DNA of 15,986 nucleotides from Ectocarpus siliculosus (lineage: Eukaryota; Sar; Phaeophyceae; Ectocarpales; Ectocarpaceae), in contig FN649731.1 in the NCBI GenBank assembly GCA_000310025.1, positions 1,749,370 to 1,765,355 of the forward strand, given 5' to 3'. The translations under genes were made by a program, and so were the position numbers. Shown in pieces: positions 9,428 to 15,986 of this stretch; the first letter of the stretch is position 1, and each line of letters opens with the position of its first letter. The notes beneath the pieces were generated by a model. That model searched no databases, had not been told where the DNA came from, and was given only the letters and a program-made list of their open reading frames with translations.

Positions 9428-10758
9428 TCAGTTGTGGCATTCCGCCAGGTCGCTCACCTCAGACTGTGGGCAGAAATTGATGACAGCGTCCTCGCCCTGT
9501 GTGTTTTGGGTTTAGTTCGTTCATTTTGTTGGTAGCAAGGCAGCAGGTGAAGAGGTCAAGCCTGGCGTTGTATTGCACATAAATATGCATATATATCTCA
9601 GTGGTGGGAGGTGGGTGACTCAAAATATCTCAGTTGTGGGAGGTGGCAAATGTAACGGCGATTCTACAGTATGTGGACGCGACGAGGTGCGTGCGAAGGA
9701 AAACGGATAACGACACCAAAAACAGCTTTCGCCTTCGGGCTAGTGGCGTACGAAGAAGCAGGAATCTTAGGTAGGGACCGAAAAAATTATTTGTTCCAAG
9801 CGAAGAGGAACGCTAAACCATGAGAAAACGTTCGCTTTCGTTATTTTTTTTAGGGCATGTTATCGTGTATTGTGGGTAGGCTCATCATGAATCGAAAGAT
9901 GACTTTCGTTTTGCCAAACATCCTAACAGCACCCTGACGAGGACCAATGCCTACAACTATGCGTGAATCACGGGTAGATCATGCCTACAAACATGCGTGA
10001 ATCACGGGTAGATCATGCCTACAAACATGCGTGAATCACGGGTAGATCGTGTCAGCCTGAAATTCGTTCTATCTTTCTCGAGGTCCAGGCAGTGCAGGAC
10101 TGGAGCAGTGCAGGACTGGAGCAGCGCAGCAAGCGGCAGCAGTGCACATCTCTCCCCCCGATGAAGATCTCAGTACTTTTGAAATACACACCTGCGACGA
10201 CAGCGTCAGATGAACGAATCGAACTACAGGGACGCAACCCGAAATACAACAAGCAATGATCGACCTCAACAGGCCTTTCAAGCTGATTGACTCACATACT
10301 CTAGGATGTGTTCGGCCTTGTCGTCGATGTACGTGAGCGCACCAGCGCAGGTCTGAAACAACCACGATACCGGACAGGGAGGCGCGGGGGCGGGGAGAGC
10401 GGCCGGCCGTGATTGTTGAATCACGTACACTATTATTAGAGCCGCATTCCGAGCGATTCTTTGACTGTCGACATGCGGATGGATGCGAATAGTAATAGTC
10501 GCACCGGGGGCGAATATTTTCGCTCGCCAAACAGTGTACCTTGACAGTATTTCAGCATGAAAAGGCGCGATATCCACAACTAACTCACCAGGAAGCACCC
10601 GCGGCACTCCTGGCCCAGACCCATGTAGTTGCAGCCGAGGGGAAGCGGGGTGGAATCGTTGACGCAGTCATCTTCGAGGTACATGTCGTTGTCGTACAGG
10701 GCTAGCTGCTGCTGGTCCGCGTCGTTGAGGCTGTCCATGCTGCAAGACGGGGCGCCGC
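9428..10758 (-). CDS. C-terminal 8-Cys domain of the modular gene (last three exons)
   Basis: Exons 10589-10758, 10296-10352 and 9428-9496. The acceptor is AAAACAG at 10759-10761, not the nearer TTGCAG just before CATGG, because only the former keeps frame with the phase-1 end of exon C4. It reads GGAPSCSMDSLNDADQQQ, then CNYMGLGQECRGCF, TCAGALTYIDDKAEH, and GEDAVINFCPQSEV ending AECHN. Every cysteine and both internal intron phases match the secreted plus-strand protein. Two residues follow the last Cys. It could in principle be a separate gene, but no signal-peptide exon is seen before it and the frame joins C4 cleanly. Confidence 0.88.
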
Positions 10759-13700
10759 CTGTTTTTTTTTTCCCACGATTGTTGCGAGTGAACGAGGGCG
10801 GGGGTCGTACGAAGCATTAGAAACTACCGCTCGCTGTCCTTCGGGTGAAATTTTGGAAAGAGGCGGAAGAGCAGTGGGACGGGGAGGGGGGAGGCCTGCC
10901 GGCTTGCTGCGCAGTCGAAGAAACATGCGCAGGGTACGTGCACGAACGCCACTGGTTGGGGGCTTCATCGCGCACCGTGATAAAGACTCTTTTTACGACC
11001 GGGAGAGAGAGTTCTTGCTCGCGACGGAATTGGGCACAGAATGCCGTTTGCTTCTCGAAGGAAGACTAGAAAACTGATCGCATAGACTACTTCCGGATGC
11101 TTAAAGAGGGGGGAAAGAGGGTTGCTGGGGTACCAGTGACCAGCCCGTGTTTCATCTGATCTGCAACACGCCAACGCTCCCGCGATGGGCATGACATGTT
11201 GTAGGACTACCGTGGGCTTCTTGACGTTGGTATTGTCCATTACCAGGCAGAAGTGCGAGCACGAGACCAGACTTACGGTAGCCAAACGACATGCCACCGA
11301 AATAAACAACAGGTTCCAGGCCGACGTATCTTTACGTACACCCGTAGCCCTCGGTATCATGCGCTTGCTACCCCACGCTACAGACCGGAAAACTCACCAT
11401 CGTCGGAAGCGGGCGCCACGATATCCTCGATCGAGTCGTCGTCTAGAGGATGAGAGAACAAACAAGGGAACGGTACCAGCAGTCACAAGAGTGTCTCCGT
11501 CAGGGCGGGAAGGTAGAGAGAAGAGTCGACGCTTAGTTTTGAGGATAATAGAAAGAAGCACACGGGGGCGACCCACAGCCAGTGTCGCGAGCGAGCACTA
11601 CTACTGCCGTAACTCAGATGTCACACGCATGCACGCGAAACACGACGAGGAAGAAGCATTAAATAAGGCGCCGTGCGTTGCCGACCTCGCGCTCTCATCC
11701 GTTCATTTGTTTGCGAACATCGCCTGGTACCTCAACTTCAACTTGAAGGTTTTACTGCAGCACCTACCCGAATTAGTCTCCGCCCCAAAAGATGGAACCG
11801 TAACATTAAAGCAGTAGGAAACCCGCACATAATCAAAATCGCCACCGGCATACTGGTGAACAAAAATTTGGAAAGAAAGTGGTGTGTCGGGCACAACGCC
11901 CGACCGCCTGCCTGGAAGGAAACCGAAAGGGGATAATGCTTACCGCTTTCCATGAAGCAGGGGGCCATCCCAGTGGCAGAGCATGACTCGCCGTCATCAA
12001 CGATTCTGCGGACAAAAAAACGTTGATGTCGTCGGTGGTGGAATGGGCGCCGGGGGGAGGTTAGCGGTCGCACCACAATACTGGTGCAAGGTCTCCAGCA
12101 TAGACAAATATAACGGTCCTGGCGACACCGGCGGGTTACCACACCCGCGGGCAGTTTACTGTATTTTATAAATAGATTGCAGTAGTATTCGATCGGGCTC
12201 GACCACCAACACCTCTCTCTGTCTTCTCTATCAACGTCCTGAATAACTCGTCTCACTGATCACCGTTTCTCCATACCATTCATGGAAACACAGGGGGGGG
12301 AAAGGAGGGAGAAAAATGACTGAACGTGTAACTCATCCTCACTCGTTGGAACAGCAGTAGGAAGCATCGAGGCCATACGCCTCGCCGAACTTGGAGCACC
12401 CGACCCCCCCGCAGGCTCCGCATCGCACATCGCAACACGCCTTTTGGTTCGAGGACTCAATGCCGACTACACCGTAGCTGGCGCACATGGCCGTACCCTC
12501 GCCTGTTGTGTGGAGGGGGGATGAGGCCCGGGGAACGGGTTTGCGGATTAGGTAATAGTATGTGGTCGCTCAGTTCGTTGTAGTCAACCGACGGGAAAAC
12601 CCTGCAGCACGGTCACACCGAGACCCTGCCGTTGTGCGATGGTACATTGAACGGGCTTACCATAGCGCCGACAAGTACGGCGCTTCCTCCATCTCTGAGA
12701 CGTGAATAGAACATTTCGTGGCACTATGCCCTCAACCTTTCGGTACACTTACCGGATTCGTCGGTGGATTCGCCGGTGGATTCGTCCTTGGATTCGTCCT
12801 TCGACTCGTCCTTCGATTCGTAGTCCGATTCGTCGTCTAGAGGATGATACAAGAAACAAGGGAATCGCAACCGCGACAAGTGTTGTGTCTCCATCAGGGC
12901 TGGATGGTGAAGAGAGGATTCGATGCTTCCAATAGCGTGAGGAACGAAAGGGGAGGAGGACTATCTACGATTGGTTGTGACTCAGACGTCACATGCACAC
13001 GAAATCCGGACCGTCTGCCAAGAAGGAAAGCGAGCAGGACCATGCTTACCGCTGTCGATGTAGCAAGGGGCCATCCCGGTGGCAGCGCAGGACTCGCCCT
13101 CTCTAACGATGCTGCAATAAAAGTTCGTTGATGTCGTCGGTAGTGGAATGGGCGCAGGGGGGAGGTTAGCGATTGCACCACGTACTGTACAAGGTCTCCA
13201 GCAAAGTACAAGATCTGACGGTGCTGGAAACACTACCGTAGATCGCAGTAGTATTCGATCGGGCTCGACCGCCAACACCTCTCTCTCTTCTCTATCAACG
13301 TCCAGAATAACCCGTCCCACTCACCACCCTTCTCCATATCATTCATGGAAACACAAAGGGGGGCGGGGGAGAGAGAATAAAATCTGAGCGAGAAATTTGT
13401 ACTCACTCGTTGGAACAACATTCGTAAGCACCGAGGCCATACGCCTCGCCGAACTTGGAGCACCCGACCCCCCCGCAGGCTCCGCATCGCACATCGCAAC
13501 ACGCCTTTTGGTTCGAGGACTCAATGCCGACGACACCGTGGCTGGCGCACGTGGCCGAACCGTCGCCTGTTGTTCGAAGGGGGGATGAGGCCCGGAGAAC
13601 GGGTTGTGGAATAGGTCATTTCGTGTTTATATGTGAATCCTCAGCTGCGTGTCCATGACGGGGTTGGTTGTATTCAACGCGGGAAAACCCTGCAACACGG

Positions 13701-15901
13701 TTCGCTCATTTCTAAGACGTGAAATAGAATGTTTGGTCGCACTAGACTGTGCCCCAAACATTCGGCACACTTACCGGATTCGTCGTTGGATTCGTCCTTG
13801 GACTCATCGCTCGATTCGTCGCTCGATTCGTTGTCTAGAAGATGAGACAAGAAACAAGGGAATCGCAAGACAAGTTAGTGTGTGTCTCCATCAGGGATGG
13901 TGGTGAAGAGAAGAGGTCGACGCTTATCATAGTTTGAGGAACGAAAGGAGAACGAGGACTGTGTACAGACCGCATCCTCGTGATTGAGGACTACGGTTGT
14001 GACTCAGATAGATGTCACATGAACACGAAACACGCTAGAAAGCGAACTTCATGAGGCGTTACGATTAAATGTGAAAGCCAGGGGAGACTCGCTAACAATC
14101 AATCACGGTGATTAACGTCTAGCGAGCGCAATTTATTTGTAAAGCGGTGTGGTGTGTCGTGCACGAAGCCCGACCGCCTGCCTAGAAGGAAACCGAGCGA
14201 GACAATGCTTACCGCTGTCGATGAAGCAAGGGGCCATCCCGGTGACAGCGCATGACTCGCCGTCATCAGTGATCCTGCAACAAAAAATCGTAGATATCGT
14301 CGATGGTGGCATGGGGGCAGGGGGGGAGGTTAGCGGTCGCATCGCAATATCGGTGCAATGTTTACAACATAGATAGTGCAAGACTTGACGGTTCTGGGGA
14401 CATTAGATCGCCGTAGTATTTTATAGGGTTGGGCCATCAACACCTTTTTTCCCATCACCTTCCTGAAACATCCATCACACTGACCACAGTTTTCCGCACC
14501 ATCCAGGGAATCACAAAAAAGGGGGGGGGGGGGGTACTAGAAACTGAGCGAGAAATGCATGCTCACGTGCTTGCACAGCAGGAGGATTCACCGAGACCAT
14601 ACGCCTCGCCGAACTTGGAGCACCCGACCCCCCCGCAGGTTCCGCATCGCAGATCGCAACACACTTTCTTGTTCGAGGACTCGATGCCGACAACACCGTG
14701 GCTGGCGCAAGTGGCAGTACCCTCGCCTGTTGTTCGGAGGGGGGATGAGGCCCGGGGAACGGGTTGCGGATTAGGTCATTTCGTGTTTATATGTGAATCC
14801 TCAGCTGCATATCCATGACGGGGGTTATATTCAATGCTGGAAACCCTGCAACACGGTTCGCACATTGAGACGTGAAACACAGAACGTTTGGTCACACTAG
14901 ACTACGCCCCAAACATTCGGCACACTTACCGGATTCGTCGCTCGAGTCGTCGCTCGAGTCGTCGCTCGAGTCGTCGCTCGAGTCGTCGCTCGAGTCGTCG
15001 CTCGAGTCGTCGCTCGAGTCGTCGTCTAGATGAGACAAGAAACAAGGGAACCACAAGACAAGTTAGTGTGTGTCTCCATCAGGGATGGTGGTGAAGAGAA
15101 GAGGTCGACGCTTATCATAGTTTGAGGAACGAAAGGAGAACGAGGACTGTGTACAGACCGCATCCTCGTGATTGAGGACTACGGTTGTGACTCATGTGTC
15201 ATATGAACACGAAACGCGGAACTACATGAGGCGTCACGATTAAATGTGAAAGCCAGGGGAGACCCGCTAACAATCAATCACGGTGATTAACGTCTAGCGA
15301 GCGCAATTTATTTGTAAAGCGGTGTGGTGTGTCGTGCACGAAGCCCGACCGCCTGCCTAGAAGGAAACCGAGCGAGACAATGCTTACCGCTGTCGATGAA
15401 GCAAGGGGCCATCCCGGTGACAGCGCATGACTCGCCGTCATCAGTGATCCTGCAACAAAAAATCGTAGATATCGTCGATGGTGGCATGGGGGCAGGGGGG
15501 GAGGTTAGCGGTCGCATCGCAATATCGGTGCAATGTCTACAACATAGATAGTGCAAGACTTGACGGTTCTGGCGACACTAGATCGCCGTAGTATTCTATA
15601 GGGCTCGGCCATCAACACCTTTTTTCCCATCACCTTCCTGAAATATCTATCACACTGACCACAGTTCTCCGCACCATCCATGGAATCACAAAAAAGGGGG
15701 GGGGGGGGGTACTAGAAACTGAGCGAGAAATGCATGCTCACGTGCTTGCACAGCAGGAGGATTCACCGAGACCATACGCCTCGCCGAACTTGGAGCACCC
15801 GACCCCCCCGCAGGTTCCGCATCGCAAATCGCAACACACTTTCTTGTTCGAGGACTCGATGCCGACAACACCGTGGCTGGCGCAAGTGGCAGTACCCTCG
15901 C
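9428..15901 (-). CDS. Modular Cys-rich protein: four 10-Cys modules with acidic linkers plus 8-Cys C-terminal domain (5' end outside window)
   Basis: Fifteen exons in minus order: 15742-15901, 15388-15449, 14930-15025, 14567-14726, 14213-14274, 13775-13834, 13407-13566, 13050-13111, 12753-12836, 12343-12502, 11944-12005, 11398-11442, 10589-10758, 10296-10352, 9428-9496. All introns are GT-AG. The sum is 1,469 bases, open throughout, giving 488 residues then TGA. Exons fall into a repeated A (160), B (62), C (45-96 bases) pattern. A plus B encode a module C-x15-CC-x3-C-x2-C-x4-C-x13-CC-x10-C-x7-C, all ten Cys kept in four copies. C encodes Asp/Glu/Ser linkers. The last three exons are a domain shared with the plus-strand gene ending at 7809. 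The N-terminus, and so any signal peptide, is beyond the right edge. Even Cys counts (ten and eight) suit disulfide-bonded extracellular domains. No named family is recognised; function is unknown. Confidence 0.88.
9593..9646. repeat. Two copies of a 22-bp direct repeat in the last intron
   Basis: ATATCTCAGTGGTGGGAGG-TGG at 9593-9614 and a copy with one mismatch at 9625-9646, period 32 bases, within intron 9497-10295 of the modular gene. Confidence 0.8.
9949..10050. repeat. Three tandem copies of a 34-bp unit in the last intron
   Basis: Units start at 9949, 9983 and 10017 with GCCTACAA and contain GCGTGAATCACGGGTAGATC. Copies 2 and 3 differ at one base near the end, and copy 1 differs at two bases near ACTATG. 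Inside each, GTGAATCAC is a short near-palindrome. The array is intronic to the modular gene. Confidence 0.92.
10091..10130. repeat. 16-bp tandem repeat, two and a half copies
   Basis: AGTGCAGGACTGGAGC at 10091-10106 and 10107-10122, then a partial, mutated third copy. Intronic to the modular gene, 40 bases from the 34-bp array. Confidence 0.85.
11398..12502 (-). repeat. Coding unit 4 (exons A4, B4, C4) of the modular gene
   Basis: A4 12343-12502, B4 11944-12005, C4 11398-11442. The module has CASYGVVGIESSNQKACC, CGACGGVGC, SYCCSN and GESCSATGMAPCFMESG. C4 is short and not repetitive (DDSIEDIVAPASDD), the only linker without Ser-Asp repeats, and joins the last module to the C-terminal domain. 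It is the most diverged unit, with the longest internal introns. Confidence 0.88.
12753..13566 (-). repeat. Coding unit 3 (exons A3, B3, C3) of the modular gene
   Basis: A3 13407-13566, B3 13050-13111, C3 12753-12836. The module begins CASHGVVGIESSNQKACC and has CGACGGVGC, GAYECCSN and GESCAATGMAPCYIDSG. Linker C3 is 27 codons of KDES and TDES-like repeats. Protein and introns are clearly more diverged from units 1 and 2 than those are from each other. Confidence 0.9.
13775..14726 (-). repeat. Coding unit 2 (exons A2, B2, C2) of the modular gene
   Basis: A2 14567-14726, B2 14213-14274, C2 13775-13834. Spacing A1 to A2 is 1,175 bases. The intron between B2 and C2 and the one between A2 and B2 closely match those of unit 1. 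Linker C2 reads NESSDESSDESKDESNDES, a looser repeat than C1. All ten module cysteines are present. Confidence 0.9.
14521..14534. repeat. Poly-G run in the A2-B2 intron
   Basis: Fourteen G after an A6 run. The same element occurs in the A1-B1 intron at 15696-15709, also fourteen G, as expected from the recent unit duplication. Confidence 0.9.
14930..15901 (-). repeat. Coding unit 1 (exons A1, B1, C1) of the modular gene
   Basis: A1 15742-15901, B1 15388-15449, C1 14930-15025. The module reads CASHGVVGIESSNKKVCC, then CGTCGGVGC, ESSCCAS and GESCAVTGMAPCFIDSG. A1 differs from A2 by one synonymous base (Leu codon TTG versus CTG) and B1 is identical to B2. The linker exon C1 is the longest, built on seven 12-base units that encode DSSD repeats. 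The A donor here is GTGAGC rather than GTGAGT. Confidence 0.9.
14941..15024 (-). repeat. Coding minisatellite, seven 12-bp units (Asp-Ser-Ser-Asp) in linker C1
   Basis: CTCGAGTCGTCG on the plus strand is repeated seven times without error and is read on the minus strand as repeated DDSS. A unit is four codons, so length change keeps the frame. The other linker exons have different, imperfect versions of Asp/Glu-Ser repeats. Confidence 0.95.
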
Positions 15902-15986
15902 CTGTTGTTCGGAGGGGGGATGAGGCCCGGGGAACGGGTTGCGGATTAGGTCATTTTTTGTTTTTTAGATAAGCCCCCCCTGCCTC
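15902..15986 (-). other. Intron upstream of exon A1, with divergence point from the unit 2 copy
   Basis: The sequence follows the matching intron of unit 2 (14727 onward) up to GGTCATTT near 15956, then departs into a T-rich stretch and AGATAAGCCC. This marks one edge of the recent duplication, or an assembly change at a homopolymer. No linker exon is visible before the window ends. Confidence 0.55.

Noticed and set aside
10589-10740. Starting the C-terminal domain exon at the TTGCAG just before CATGG
   Set aside because: With the phase-1 donor of exon C4 that acceptor shifts the frame; the AAAACAG acceptor 18 bases upstream keeps it and includes the conserved first cysteine.
11185-11817. 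Plus-strand open frame of 210 codons
   Set aside because: It lies antisense to linker exon C4 and introns of the modular gene, has no recognisable motif, and its length is unremarkable for GC-rich sequence.
14888-15094. Plus-strand frame with repeated RRSS
   Set aside because: It is the reverse-strand reading of the Asp-Ser-Ser-Asp minisatellite in linker C1.
11398-15901. Regularly spaced repeats that could resemble a CRISPR array or tandem satellite
   Set aside because: Repeated pieces are exons with splice sites and conserved cysteine codons, unequal spacing and diverged copies. There is no short constant repeat with unique spacers.

Overview
The window looks like nuclear DNA of an intron-rich eukaryote. 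Short exons are split by GT-AG introns of about 200 to 1,400 bases. Donors are mostly GTGAG or GTAAG, no bacterial operon logic is visible, and there are many simple repeats. Gene style (long introns, small secreted Cys-rich proteins, Gly/Ala/Glu-rich insertions) is most reminiscent of a brown alga such as Ectocarpus or another stramenopile. That placement is inference, not proof.

Layout. (1) 2-1653, + strand: the 3' end of a type-B carboxylesterase/cholinesterase-family gene in two exons, with an unusually long low-complexity insertion before the conserved C-terminal YW..F..GDPN segment. (2) 1654-4858: no convincing gene. It holds 3' flank, a diverged duplicated noncoding block, a perfect inverted repeat and three copies of a 12-mer ahead of the next gene. 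(3) 4859-7809, + strand: a complete four-exon gene for a 115-residue secreted protein with eight cysteines. (4) 7810-9427: a tail-to-tail intergenic region with no gene seen. (5) 9428-15901 and beyond the right edge, - strand: a modular gene with 15 exons visible. It has four A-B-C exon units (a ten-cysteine module from exons A and B, then an acidic Ser/Asp linker from exon C), followed by a three-exon C-terminal domain.

The main result is that the whole mature protein of gene 3 is paralogous to the C-terminal domain of gene 5. By hand count 55 of 93 ungapped positions are identical, all eight cysteines are kept, and intron positions and phases match. The two genes face each other tail to tail. 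The repeat units have compatible phases (A: 1 to 2, B: 2 to 1, C: 1 to 1), so whole units can be added or lost in frame. Units 1 and 2 are almost identical including introns, which points to recent duplication or gene conversion. The spliced minus-strand model stays open across all 15 exons (1,469 bases, 488 residues plus stop) although no single frame is open across the region.

I could not assign the ten-cysteine or the eight-cysteine domain to a named family. Their function is unknown to me. The signal peptide, cysteine pattern and acidic linkers suggest secreted or cell-surface proteins.
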